A stretch of 31,591 nt of DNA from Candidatus Sediminicultor tertius (GTDB taxonomy: Bacteria > Atribacterota > Phoenicimicrobiia > Phoenicimicrobiales > Phoenicimicrobiaceae). Made by a program: the position numbers and the translations under genes. The stretch's first letter is position 1; the number at the start of each line of letters is the position of its first letter. Location of the stretch: positions 1-31,591 of the forward strand of contig DPXH01000072.1 of the NCBI GenBank assembly GCA_003527405.1, in the 5' to 3' direction. The notes below the pieces were generated by a model, which did not search any database, was not told the DNA's origin, and saw only the letters and a program-made list of their open reading frames with translations. This document shows positions 8,049 to 15,168 of this stretch, one piece after another.

Positions 8049-9293
8049 ATGTTCTTCTATAAGCTAAAAGATAGGATACTAATTTCCCAATCGGAATACA
8101 GTGAATTAAATAGAATATCCGAAAGCGAAGCCAAAGAGAGCAAAGAAATAATTTATATACTTAACCGGATAAACCCCTTAAAATCCAGAAGATATTTTAG
8201 CATTACCGACCCCTCCCTAATTTTTTTGAAAGAAGAGGGTATCCACCTGCTGCAAAAATCCAAGAAGATTGATTATGATTTACCCTTATGGCTTAATCAA
8301 AGAATAAAAGAAAAAAGAGTGAGTTCACTTAATACCGAATATCCTAACTGGCAAGAGGTATTAACTTATAAATTTCCCTCCCGGTGGAAAGTGAATATTG
8401 TAGGATTGGGTGATGTAGGAGGGGCTCTCCTTACCGGTTTGAGATTATTGGGAGGAAGTTGTATTGAATCTATCGGAATATATGATAAAAATATAAAGGC
8501 GATAAAAAGATGGGAATTAGAGGCAAATCAGATATTTTGTCCTTTTACTGATTACCAATTCCCTGAGGTTTACCAGTTAAGAGAAGAGAATATTTTTGAT
8601 TGTGATATGTTTGTATTTTGCGCAACTGTAGGAGTTCCTTCTTTGGGAGAAGAACAGGAAGATGTGAGAATGAAGCAGTTCGAAGGGAATTCTAAGATAA
8701 TCTCTGATTATGCCCGAAAAGCCCGGGAAAAATCGTTTAAGGGGATATTTGCAATTATCTCAGACCCGGTAGACTTATTGTGTAAAGCTGCTTTTCTAAC
8801 CGGCAATAAAGATGCAAGCGGAGAGTTTGATTTTAAAGGATTGGCAGCAGACCAGATAAGAGGGTATGGGTTAGGAGTGATGCATGCCCGGGCAGTCTAC
8901 TACTCAAAACAAAATCCTGAAACTGCTGAATACAATCGAGAAGGGAGGGCCTTTGGTCCTCATGGCCGGGGTTTGGTAATTGCTAACAGTTTAAAAAAAT
9001 ATAACGAAAGTCTTTCAGAGATGCTTACCGGTCAGACCGTAAAAGCAAACCTAAAAGTAAGGGAGACCGGTTTTAAACCTTATATCGCACCTGCCTTATC
9101 TTCCGGGAGCTATCCCCTTATTGCCACTATGAGTGGAAAATGGCATTATAGTGCAACCTTTATGGGAGGGGTATTTATGGGAGCAAAAAATAGATTGCTC
9201 AAATCAGGGACTGAAATTGAAAGGGTAGACCTTCCGGATATTTTAGTAGAAAAAATTAAGAAAAGTTATCAGGAATTGGGTAATATCTTATAA
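8049..9293 (+). CDS. Lactate/malate dehydrogenase-like NAD(P)-binding protein
   Basis: A 414-residue protein with an N-terminal extension of about 110 residues that I do not recognise. A Rossmann core of the lactate/malate dehydrogenase type follows: VNIVGLGDVGGALLTGL (about 115-131) is the dinucleotide loop. SLGEEQEDVRMKQFEGNSKII (199-219) matches the substrate-Arg and helix region, SDPVD (238-242) matches the NPVD strand, and FGPHGRG (302-308) sits where the catalytic GEHG His is expected. Substrate specificity cannot be read, and the extension and altered motifs argue against an ordinary LDH. It follows the giant gene after a 298-bp repeat-bearing gap. GGGGAGAAA upstream of the ATG is a fair ribosome-binding site. 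It probably works with its neighbours on a pyridine-nucleotide-linked step; that is inference. Confidence 0.7.
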   Translation: MFFYKLKDRILISQSEYSELNRISESEAKESKEIIYILNRINPLKSRRYFSITDPSLIFLKEEGIHLLQKSKKIDYDLPLWLNQRIKEKRVSSLNTEYPNWQEVLTYKFPSRWKVNIVGLGDVGGALLTGLRLLGGSCIESIGIYDKNIKAIKRWELEANQIFCPFTDYQFPEVYQLREENIFDCDMFVFCATVGVPSLGEEQEDVRMKQFEGNSKIISDYARKAREKSFKGIFAIISDPVDLLCKAAFLTGNKDASGEFDFKGLAADQIRGYGLGVMHARAVYYSKQNPETAEYNREGRAFGPHGRGLVIANSLKKYNESLSEMLTGQTVKANLKVRETGFKPYIAPALSSGSYPLIATMSGKWHYSATFMGGVFMGAKNRLLKSGTEIERVDLPDILVEKIKKSYQELGNIL

Positions 9294-9306
9294 TAATTAA
9301 AAATTT

Positions 9307-9404
9307 AAACCGAAAAGCGAAAAACCATAATTCAAAGCGCAAAACTTTTTCTTTCGATAATAAATTTTAAATTTTAAGCTATGGTTTTGCGTTTTACGGT
9401 TTTT
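9307..9404. repeat. Long imperfect inverted repeat (element H)
   Basis: The left arm (9307-9336, AAACCGAAAAGCGAAAAACC...) is the approximate reverse complement of the right arm (9371-9404, ...GGTTTTGCGTTTTACGGTTT). Related single arms occur at about 17487-17530, 17770-17815, 22328-22375, 22385-22435 and 25036-25080. It fills most of the gap between the dehydrogenase-like and flavodoxin-like genes and could form a large RNA hairpin there. Confidence 0.6.
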
Positions 9405-9440
9405 GTTATATAACAATTAACGACAAGAGGGAATTATTTT

Positions 9441-10493
9441 ATGGAAAATATTTTTTTGATTATGCCGGGAAAAGTATCGGATAGTTTTGCCGAGATTGTC
9501 AAAATAGCCACTGAAAATTGCCCATTAAAAATTATAAAAACTGTTAAGGATCTTCCCGTTGATTTACAAAATAAAAAGATTATATTTGCTATTGAATTAG
9601 ATGAATGCGGATTTAATCTCCCTCTGTTTGAGATGCTTTTAAAATTAAAGAAAAGGGGAGATAATGTTCTTTCAGGTTCAAGAGCAGTCATTATAATCCA
9701 AAGTTCGAGTGAGTTATTTACCAAGAGCACCGCTCAGAAGATGATTTTTCTAACCAATCAGATGGGGTGCCGGTTCCCCGGTCATCCGGTTGTAGAGGCC
9801 ACTTATAATCTTAATAATTTTCTTACCTGGCAAAAAATATATAACCTGCCTCTTGTAGAGATTTACCGAGAACGGGCCAGGGAATTAGTAAAAAAATTAA
9901 AAGATGAGAACTTAAAATTAATTAATAGACCGAAGATACTTGTATTGCATTCGAGTTTGTTTAAGACATCTAATACTCTTATGCTCTGGAAGATGGTAAA
10001 AGAAAGCCTTGGCGGGGAAGATATAAGAGAACTCCACGTAGAAAATGGAACTGTGGTAGATTGCCGGGGGTGTTCTTATAAAACCTGTATTCATTACAGT
10101 GAAGAAAAAAGCTGTTTTTATGGGGGGATTATGGTAAAAGAAATTCTTCCTGCGATAGAAGAGGTTGATTGTATCATCTGGTTATGCCCCAATTATAATG
10201 ATGTAATATCCGCAAAGCTTATGGCAGTTATAAATAGGATGACTGTACTTTATAAGAGAGTGAAATTTGGGGATAAAACTCTATTTTCCCTTGTGGTTTC
10301 CGGAAATTCAGGGAGTGATTGTGTGGCTAAACAGCTAATAGGGGCTTTAAATATTAACAAAGGATTCAGACTGCCTCCTTATTTTGCTTTAACTGCTACT
10401 GCCAATGACCCCGGGTCAATAATGAATGTCCCGGGGGTAGACCAAAAAGCAAAAGAATTCGCTGAAAACATAAAAAGAGAGATTAAAAAATAA
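9441..10493 (+). CDS. Two-domain flavodoxin-fold protein with cysteine cluster (iron-sulfur flavoprotein-like)
   Basis: A 350-residue protein. Residues 1-155 form an alpha/beta domain I do not recognise. Residues about 164-350 are a flavodoxin-like NADPH-dependent FMN reductase fold. It starts PKILVLHSSLFKTSNTLML, the phosphate-binding loop, and WLCPNYNDVISAKLMAVINR (247-266) corresponds to the segment near the flavin ring. Between these lie C208-x2-C211-x4-C216-x8-C225, the place where iron-sulfur flavoproteins carry their cluster ligands, so a 4Fe-4S cluster is plausible. Spacing differs from the classic compact motif. The ATG follows GAGGGAATT. It ends 18 bases before rlmN, suggesting cotranscription. 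Likely role: electron transfer or flavin-dependent reduction in the cytoplasm, substrate unknown. Confidence 0.72.
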   Translation: MENIFLIMPGKVSDSFAEIVKIATENCPLKIIKTVKDLPVDLQNKKIIFAIELDECGFNLPLFEMLLKLKKRGDNVLSGSRAVIIIQSSSELFTKSTAQKMIFLTNQMGCRFPGHPVVEATYNLNNFLTWQKIYNLPLVEIYRERARELVKKLKDENLKLINRPKILVLHSSLFKTSNTLMLWKMVKESLGGEDIRELHVENGTVVDCRGCSYKTCIHYSEEKSCFYGGIMVKEILPAIEEVDCIIWLCPNYNDVISAKLMAVINRMTVLYKRVKFGDKTLFSLVVSGNSGSDCVAKQLIGALNINKGFRLPPYFALTATANDPGSIMNVPGVDQKAKEFAENIKREIKK

Positions 10494-10511
10494 AGAGATT
10501 TAATTTGTATT

Positions 10512-11540
10512 ATGCAGAAGAAAGATATTAAAAATTTTAGCTTAAACGAACTTCAGGAAGAGGTTAAAAATTTAGGGGTTGAAAGATATAGGGCAGCTCA
10601 ATTATTTAATCTGCTTTACAAAAAGGGCATAGAAGACTTCAGAGATATGCTGAGCCTACCAGCAGCATTTAGGGAATTACTTCAAGAAAATTTTTACATA
10701 AGCAAGATGGAGCTGGTAAATTTAGCCAAATCGAAAGACCAAACCGAAAAATATTTATTTAAGTTAGAAGATGGAAATTTAATAGAAAGCGTTCTCATAT
10801 TTTCTGGTAAAAGAGTGACCGAATGTATATCTTCCCAAATCGGCTGTAAATATAACTGTTTGTTTTGTGAAAGCGGCAAAAAAGGTTTTACCAGAAACCT
10901 TACGGTTAGCGAGATTTTAAATCAAGTTTTATTTGTAAAGAAAAAGATCGAATCTAATCTCAATAATATTGTATTTATGGGTATTGGTGAGCCTTTAGAT
11001 AATTATGATAATGTGGTAAAAGCCATCTGTATATTGAATTCTAAAGATGCTTTCAATATCGGGGCAAGAAAGATTACCATTTCTACCTGTGGGGTAATAC
11101 CGGCTATAAAAAGGTTACAAGAGCGTAATTGGCAGGTGGAGTTATCAGTTTCTCTGCATGCTCCGGAGAATAAACTAAGGTCTTACCTGATGCCGGTAAA
11201 TAATATGTATCCCTTACCCGATCTGATAGAAGTATGCAGGAATTATGCGGAAAAAACTAAAAGGCAGATTACTTTTGAATATATTTTAATCAAAGGAGTG
11301 AATGATTCACTGATTTACGCAGATAAATTAGCTAAACTGATTGGCGGATTTAATTCTAAAGTAAATCTAATTACCTTTAATCCTGCGCCCGATTCTTTAC
11401 TGCAGGCACCCGGTATTTCCCAAGTCAAATCCTTTAAAAATAAGCTGACAGCCGGGGGAATCCCAACCACTATAAGAATATCAAAGGGTGATGATATCTC
11501 TGCTGCCTGTGGACAGCTAAAGAGCCTGCACCTAAAATAA
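10512..11540 (+). CDS. rlmN: 23S rRNA (adenine-C2)-methyltransferase, radical SAM
   Basis: A radical-SAM methylase that puts a C2 methyl on A2503 of 23S rRNA and on A37 of some tRNAs. The 342 residues include the cluster motif C112-x3-C116-x2-C119 in GCKYNCLFCESGKKGFTRNL. The upstream C105 in TECISSQ and C333 in DISAACGQL are the two cysteines outside the cluster motif needed for the methyl-protein mechanism. FMGIGEPLDNYDNV is the AdoMet-binding GEP motif and SVSLHAP is also present. All catalytic residues are therefore intact and it is RlmN rather than a divergent paralogue; Cfr cannot be fully excluded by eye. The upstream gap is 18 bases, and the start ATG has only a weak ribosome-binding site (AAAGAGATTTAAT). 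Confidence 0.95.
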   Translation: MQKKDIKNFSLNELQEEVKNLGVERYRAAQLFNLLYKKGIEDFRDMLSLPAAFRELLQENFYISKMELVNLAKSKDQTEKYLFKLEDGNLIESVLIFSGKRVTECISSQIGCKYNCLFCESGKKGFTRNLTVSEILNQVLFVKKKIESNLNNIVFMGIGEPLDNYDNVVKAICILNSKDAFNIGARKITISTCGVIPAIKRLQERNWQVELSVSLHAPENKLRSYLMPVNNMYPLPDLIEVCRNYAEKTKRQITFEYILIKGVNDSLIYADKLAKLIGGFNSKVNLITFNPAPDSLLQAPGISQVKSFKNKLTAGGIPTTIRISKGDDISAACGQLKSLHLK

Positions 11541-11550
11541 GTTACCAGGG

Positions 11551-11575
11551 TATAGGCGATACGCCCCTATTTTTT
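11551..11575 (+). terminator. Candidate terminator after rlmN
   Basis: ATAGGCG and CGCCCCTAT pair with a two-base bulge around ATA and are followed by TTTTT. It is imperfect but well placed 11 bases after the stop codon. Confidence 0.4.
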
Positions 11576-11614
11576 ACCTGTTATCCGATACTTGTTTTCA
11601 CAAGAAGGGCAAAG

Positions 11615-11691
11615 GTAGGCGCACGATGCATCGTGCCCCTGATAATCAGAATACAATAATATAAGAAGGGCACAATTCATTGTGCCCATAC
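11615..11691. repeat. Paired palindromes B1 + B2
   Basis: B1 (GCGCACGATGCATCGTGCCC, about 11619-11638) and B2 (GGGCACAATTCATTGTGCCC, 11668-11687) are separated by about 29 bases that contain AATAATATAAGAA. The spacer of the pair at 2583-2657 likewise contains AATAATATA. Confidence 0.85.
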
Positions 11692-11784
11692 AAAATAGCA
11701 CCTGATTTCTTTATTTTCTTTCTTTCCCTATTATTTTTTAACCAGCTAATCAGGTAACCAACTAACCAAATAACTAATTCCTAA

Positions 11785-11814
11785 CGCAATACGCAATACG
11801 CAATACGCAATACG
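11785..11814. repeat. Tandem 7-bp array (CGCAATA x4)
   Basis: Four perfect copies of CGCAATA run together just upstream of the tRNA promoter. This is the cleanest example of the 7-bp-period tracts in the window. Confidence 0.9.
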
Positions 11815-11823
11815 AAAATATTC

Positions 11824-11851
11824 TTGACTTTATAAACATATCTGATATACT
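11824..11851 (+). promoter_or_regulatory. Promoter of the tRNA gene
   Basis: TTGACT (11824-11829), a 16-bp spacer and TATACT (11846-11851). The expected transcription start near 11858 leaves about 19 bases of leader before the tRNA. Confidence 0.8.
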
Positions 11852-11876
11852 TTTAACGAAGATAATGTTAGCTAAC

Positions 11877-11952
11877 GGGCCCATAGCTCAGCTGGCAGAG
11901 CAACCGGCTCATAACCGGTCGGTCCCTGGTTCGAATCCAGGTGGGCCCACCA
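11877..11952 (+). tRNA. tRNA with anticodon CAT (elongator Met, or Ile2 if lysidine-modified)
   Basis: A full cloverleaf can be drawn. Acceptor GGGCCCA pairs with TGGGCCC, and the D-arm is GCTC/GAGC. The anticodon stem ACCGG/CCGGT carries loop CTCATAA, with CAT at 11910-11912. The T-arm CCTGG/CCAGG has loop TTCGAAT, and CCA is encoded at 11950-11952. G1-C72 pairing and the lack of three G-C pairs next to the anticodon loop exclude an initiator tRNA. Whether the cell reads it as Met (AUG) or as Ile (AUA, after TilS modification of C34) cannot be settled by eye. It has its own promoter upstream and a terminator about 95 bases downstream. Confidence 0.96.
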
Positions 11953-12047
11953 GAAATTGGTAATTATTAATTTTATTGATAATAGATAATACAGGTAGTG
12001 TGGAATTTATGATAAAACAAAAAATTATAAAAATACCAGAATATTAT

Positions 12048-12087
12048 AAAAACCTTACTTCTTTTATATAAGAAGTAAGGTTTTTTT
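12048..12087 (+). terminator. Intrinsic terminator of the tRNA transcript
   Basis: CCTTACTTCTT (12053-12063) pairs perfectly with AAGAAGTAAGG (12070-12080), followed by seven Ts. It lies between the tRNA and the zinc-ribbon gene. Confidence 0.85.
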
Positions 12088-12134
12088 GTTTTAAAGGGCT
12101 TTACAGCTGTGAAGAGAGGAGGAAGGAGTTATTA

Positions 12135-12848
12135 ATGGAAGAACAATATGATATCCTTTTGGAATTACAGAAAATCGATATTGATATCGATAAAGAAGAG
12201 AAAAAGAAGAGAAGTCTTCCTTCAATAATAGCAGGGATCACCAAAAAGATTCAGGGGATAAAAGATAGTTTAAAAAATAAGAATGAAGATTATAAGAGTT
12301 TGCAGATTAAATTGAAGAGAAAAGAATTGGATTTAGCTGAAAAATCTAATAAAATTAGCAAACATCAGGAGGATTTATACGGAGGGAAGATATCTGATAT
12401 AAAGGAGCTTAAACAGATACAGAAGGTCATAGCCAAGTATGAAGAAGAAAAAAATGGTATTGAAGAAGAAATTTTGGACATTATGGAAGAAATAGAAGAT
12501 CTTAATAAATCAATTTATAATCTCGAAGAAGATTTGAAAGGCAAAGAGAGAGAATTCAAAAAGTGCCAAGAGGAAATAGACTCAGCAATGATAGTAATTG
12601 AAAAGAGCACGAGTTCTTTAAATATCAAAAGAGAAGAAATATTAAATAAAATAACCGATAGCCGCCTTTTAAAAGAATATGAACTTTTAAGAAAAGAGAA
12701 GGGCGGAAAGGCTATTATGGAAGTTGACGGTTCTATCTGTCCGGGCTGTTATCTCGACCTCCCCAGCGATGTTATTTATCAATTAGAAAAGAATCGTAAA
12801 ATAATAATTTGTCCCAATTGCAGCCGAATTCTAATCTGGAAAGATTAA
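12135..12848 (+). CDS. Coiled-coil protein with C-terminal C4 zinc ribbon (COG1579 type)
   Basis: A 237-residue, strongly charged helical protein. Residues about 5-190 are almost all Lys/Glu-rich heptad-like sequence, expected to form a long coiled-coil hairpin. The C-terminus has a zinc ribbon with C202-x2-C205 (ICPGCYLDLP) and C226-x2-C229 (ICPNCSRILIW). This layout is the widespread bacterial zf-RING_7/DUF164-like family, probably nucleic-acid binding, with no agreed function. The start at 12135 is fixed by AGGAGGAAGGAG about 7-18 bases upstream. It sits between a tRNA terminator and rnpB; being next to rnpB may hint at an RNA-related job, but that is only association. Confidence 0.88.
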   Translation: MEEQYDILLELQKIDIDIDKEEKKKRSLPSIIAGITKKIQGIKDSLKNKNEDYKSLQIKLKRKELDLAEKSNKISKHQEDLYGGKISDIKELKQIQKVIAKYEEEKNGIEEEILDIMEEIEDLNKSIYNLEEDLKGKEREFKKCQEEIDSAMIVIEKSTSSLNIKREEILNKITDSRLLKEYELLRKEKGGKAIMEVDGSICPGCYLDLPSDVIYQLEKNRKIIICPNCSRILIWKD

Positions 12849-12872
12849 CTCAAACCTCGATACGAATTTTTT

Positions 12873-12948
12873 CTGATTCTCGGTTTCTATTATCTTTGCG
12901 AGATACGTTCACGAGATACAATTTCGTTGTTCGTATCTAGTATCTCGA
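12873..12948. repeat. Element C variant without the hairpin
   Basis: GATTCTCGGTTTCTATTA then TCTTTGCGAGATACG and TTCACGAGATAC matches the flank of the element C copy at 28799-28880. The CCCCGT/ACGGGG hairpin section is absent here. An inverted CGTATCTAGTATCTCG follows. Confidence 0.65.
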
Positions 12949-13012
12949 AAGAAAAATAAATTCAAATACACAACTTTTTTAATTTTTAAATATTTTAACT
13001 ATTTATTTCTTT

Positions 13013-13048
13013 GCGAGATACGATTCACGAGATACGAGATACGCATTA
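13013..13048. repeat. Short element C variant upstream of rnpB
   Basis: TTTGCGAGATACGATTCACG followed by AGATACGAGATACGC is an element C core lacking the hairpin insert. It ends a few bases before the rnpB promoter. Confidence 0.65.
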
Positions 13049-13054
13049 AGTTAA

Positions 13055-13083
13055 TTGACTTTATCAGGTTAAAATGATATTTT
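13055..13083 (+). promoter_or_regulatory. Promoter of rnpB
   Basis: TTGACT (13055-13060), a 17-bp spacer, then TATTTT (13078-13083) preceded by an extended TGA. The transcription start is expected near 13090. The first bases after the -35 (TTAT) match those of the tRNA promoter. Confidence 0.75.
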
Positions 13084-13105
13084 AAAATTGAAAAAAAGAA
13101 TATTT

Positions 13106-13471
13106 GATAAGTAGGTCAGGTAATCGCGGAAGAAATAACATTTCTTCCGAGGAAAGTCCGAGCTCCATAGGGCAGAGTGCTGGGTAATCCCCAGTGAGGG
13201 TAACCTTAAGGAAAGTGCTACAGAAAATACACAGCCGGGAACTCTATTTTGAGTACTCGGTAAAGGTGAAAAGGCAGGGTAAGAGCCTACCAGTTGTTAG
13301 GTGACTAACAAGCTTAGTAAACCCCACTCGGAGCAAGACCAAATAGGAAGAGCTGTGGTGGCCCGCTGAATCTTCGGGTAGGTCGCTAGAGATGTAAGGT
13401 AACTTACATCCCAGATAGATGATTACCACCCTTATAAGGGGACAGAACTCGGCTTATACGATCTACTTATC
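13106..13471 (+). ncRNA. rnpB: RNase P RNA (M1 RNA)
   Basis: Catalytic RNA of RNase P, which trims tRNA 5' leaders. The ends GATAAGTAGGTC (13106-13117) and GATCTACTTATC (13460-13471) pair as helix P1. GAGGAAAGTCCGAGCTCC (13159-13176) is the universal CRI block and ACAGAACTCGGCTTATA (13442-13458) the CRV block, which together form P4 and the core. AGGGCAGAGTGCTGGGTAA and GTGGTGGCCCGCTGAATC are also typical. A total of about 366 bases and the presence of the P16/P17-like middle suggest the ancestral type A, although I did not fold it fully. It has its own promoter and terminator. Confidence 0.97.
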
Positions 13472-13486
13472 AAAATAAATTAATAT

Positions 13487-13526
13487 AAAGACATACGATA
13501 AAACATTTTATTGTATGTCTTTTTTT
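13487..13526 (+). terminator. Intrinsic terminator of rnpB
   Basis: AAAGACATAC pairs with GTATGTCTTT, with inner ATAAAA/TTTTAT pairing around a small loop, followed by a run of Ts. Confidence 0.85.
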
Positions 13527-13706
13527 ATTTTATCCCATCCAGATATTCTTTGTGAGAATTAACTTAATCACTGAAAATGGGTCGGAAATACGCTCAGAAA
13601 TAGCGTATCTACTATAGAGAAGACGCTAAATATGGGGTTTTTTAAAATTTTTTAAAAAAAATTAAATTATTTTCAAAAAAAAAGAGGGTTTTTTAAAAGA
13701 ATGTAG

Positions 13707-13712
13707 TATACT
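13707..13712 (+). promoter_or_regulatory. -10 box of the mraZ promoter
   Basis: TATACT preceded by GTAG. No good -35 is found 16-18 bp upstream, as expected for a promoter that relies on an activator or an extended region. A perfect TATAAT also occurs at 13748-13753, so the true start is open. Confidence 0.45.
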
Positions 13713-13719
13713 ATATGTA

Positions 13720-13749
13720 GTGGAGCAAAGTGGAGCAAAGTGGAGGATA
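13720..13749 (+). promoter_or_regulatory. MraZ boxes: three 10-bp direct repeats
   Basis: GTGGAGCAAA, GTGGAGCAAA and GTGGAGGATA follow one another with exact 10-bp period, one per helical turn. This is the known arrangement of MraZ binding sites (tandem TGGGN- or AAAGTGG-type units) before mraZ, through which MraZ controls the dcw operon. The repeats lie between the -10 box and the AAGGAGA ribosome-binding site, 18 bases from the start codon. Confidence 0.85.
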
Positions 13750-13767
13750 TAATATAAAGGAGATTTT

Positions 13768-14199
13768 ATGTTTTTAGGACAGTATGAGCACTCTATCGAT
13801 GAAAAGGGAAGAGTGATTGTGCCGGCAAAATACCGGGAATCTTTGGGTGATAATTTTATTATCACTTTCGGTCTCGATACTTGCCTTTTTGTGTATCCTC
13901 TGGAAGAATGGAAAAATTTATCAGAAAAAATGAAACAGCTTCCCCTGGGGCAGAGAGATGCCCGGGCATTTAAGCGGATACTATTTTCCCGGGCCACTGA
14001 TTGCACCATGGATAATCAAGGCAGAGTCATTATTATGAAATATCTGAGAGATTACGCCCGGATTAATAAAGAAATTATAATTATTGGTGTTTCAGATAGG
14101 GTAGAGATCTGGAGTAAAGATGTATGGCAAAAATACTCTAAAGAGGTTGAAGGCTCATATGAGGATATTGCCGAAAGAATATATGAACAAGAAGGGTAA
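13768..14199 (+). CDS. mraZ: Transcriptional regulator MraZ
   Basis: A 143-residue DNA-binding protein of the AbrB-like double-fold family that binds its own promoter and tunes the dcw operon. The two internal repeats are visible: DEKGRVIVPAKYRE (11-24) and DNQGRVIIMKYLRDYA (82-97). The Pro that usually follows GRVxI in each repeat is kept in the first and is Met90 in the second, a small oddity. The expected binding boxes lie just upstream. The start has AAGGAGATTTT in front, and the gene ends three bases before rsmH, so translation is likely coupled. It is the first gene of the cluster. Confidence 0.96.
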   Translation: MFLGQYEHSIDEKGRVIVPAKYRESLGDNFIITFGLDTCLFVYPLEEWKNLSEKMKQLPLGQRDARAFKRILFSRATDCTMDNQGRVIIMKYLRDYARINKEIIIIGVSDRVEIWSKDVWQKYSKEVEGSYEDIAERIYEQEG

Positions 14200-14202
14200 T
14201 CT

Positions 14203-15132
14203 ATGGTAAATTCCTTTCACACTCCTGTGTTAACAAAAGAGATCTTAAGTTATCTAAACATAGAGAAAGGAGGTGTTTATATCGATTGCACTTTAGGAGG
14301 TGGAGGACACTCCAAAGCCATTTTGGAGAACATTTATCCCCACGGCTTAGTAGTCGGCATCGACCAGGATATAGAGGCAATTGAAACAGCAAAAGAAGAA
14401 CTGAAAAGGTATATCGATAAAGTAAAATTAGTTAAAGGTAATTTTAAAAATTTAGAAGGAATTCTATCAGACTTAAAGATTGAAACAGTTTCGGGGATAG
14501 TCTTTGATTTAGGAGTGTCCTTCCACCAATTAAAAGAGAAAGAACGAGGATTCAGCTTTAAAAAAGACAGTCATTTAGACATGCGGATGGATCTAACCCA
14601 AAAATTTAACGCTGATACCCTGATAAATAGTTATCCGGAAAAAGATTTAACTGAAATATTTGAAAAATACGGAGAAGAACGGTTTTCCGGGAGGATTGCC
14701 CGTTTAATCGTAACAGAACGAAAAAAGAAAGCCATCACTACCACCAAGCAGTTAGCTGATTTAGTAGTAAGGTCTCTTCCCAGGGCTAAAAAAAGACGCA
14801 CCTGGAAAATTCATCCGGCAACCAGGGTTTTTCAGGCTATCAGGATTGAAGTAAACCAGGAGCTTAAAGCCCTGGAAAGCGGGCTGAATCAGGCAATTAT
14901 GGCTTTAAAGGATAAGGGTAGGATATGTGTTATTTCCTACCATTCATTAGAGGATAGGATAGTTAAACACCTGTTTAAGGAAACAGAAAAAGAAGGGAAA
15001 GAACAAAAGAATTACGGATTGAAGATTATAACTAAAAAACCGATTAGACCTTCTTCGGAGGAAGTAAGGGATAACCCCAAGGCAAGAAGCGCTAAACTGA
15101 GAGTAGCGGAGAAAATAATATCTGTAAATTAA
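14203..15132 (+). CDS. rsmH: 16S rRNA (cytosine1402-N4)-methyltransferase
   Basis: RsmH (MraW) methylates N4 of C1402 in the 30S P-site using AdoMet. The 309 residues show the family blocks in order: HTPVLTKEIL (6-15), DCTLGGGGHS (28-37, the AdoMet loop), GIDQD, DLGVSFHQL, GFSFKKDSHLDMRMD, TRVFQAIRIEVNQEL and ISYHSLEDRIVK. The closing RSAKLRVAEK is typical. Length is usual (about 300-315). GAAGGG seven bases before the ATG is a fair ribosome-binding site inside the mraZ end. It is second in the cluster, as in most bacteria. Confidence 0.97.
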   Translation: MVNSFHTPVLTKEILSYLNIEKGGVYIDCTLGGGGHSKAILENIYPHGLVVGIDQDIEAIETAKEELKRYIDKVKLVKGNFKNLEGILSDLKIETVSGIVFDLGVSFHQLKEKERGFSFKKDSHLDMRMDLTQKFNADTLINSYPEKDLTEIFEKYGEERFSGRIARLIVTERKKKAITTTKQLADLVVRSLPRAKKRRTWKIHPATRVFQAIRIEVNQELKALESGLNQAIMALKDKGRICVISYHSLEDRIVKHLFKETEKEGKEQKNYGLKIITKKPIRPSSEEVRDNPKARSAKLRVAEKIISVN

Positions 15133-15168
15133 TTAGCGGCTAACGACTAATTAAAGGAGTGATGAAAT

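Larger units (their letters stand above)
11541..11876. other. 336-bp gap: weak terminator, palindrome pair, 7-bp array, tRNA promoter
   Basis: No gene is visible. Contents in order: a candidate terminator (11551-11575), paired palindromes B1+B2 (11615-11691), an AT-rich stretch with AACCAACTAACCAAATAACT, four 7-bp units (11785-11814) and the tRNA promoter (11824-11851). Confidence 0.7.

Noticed and set aside
11877..11952. Initiator tRNA-fMet
   Set aside because: Position 1 pairs with 72 (G-C) and the anticodon stem lacks the three G-C pairs of initiators.
13748..13753. TATAAT as the main mraZ -10 box
   Set aside because: It lies 15-20 bases from the start codon, which would leave almost no leader and exclude part of the ribosome-binding site; no -35 at the right distance. 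Kept only as an alternative.
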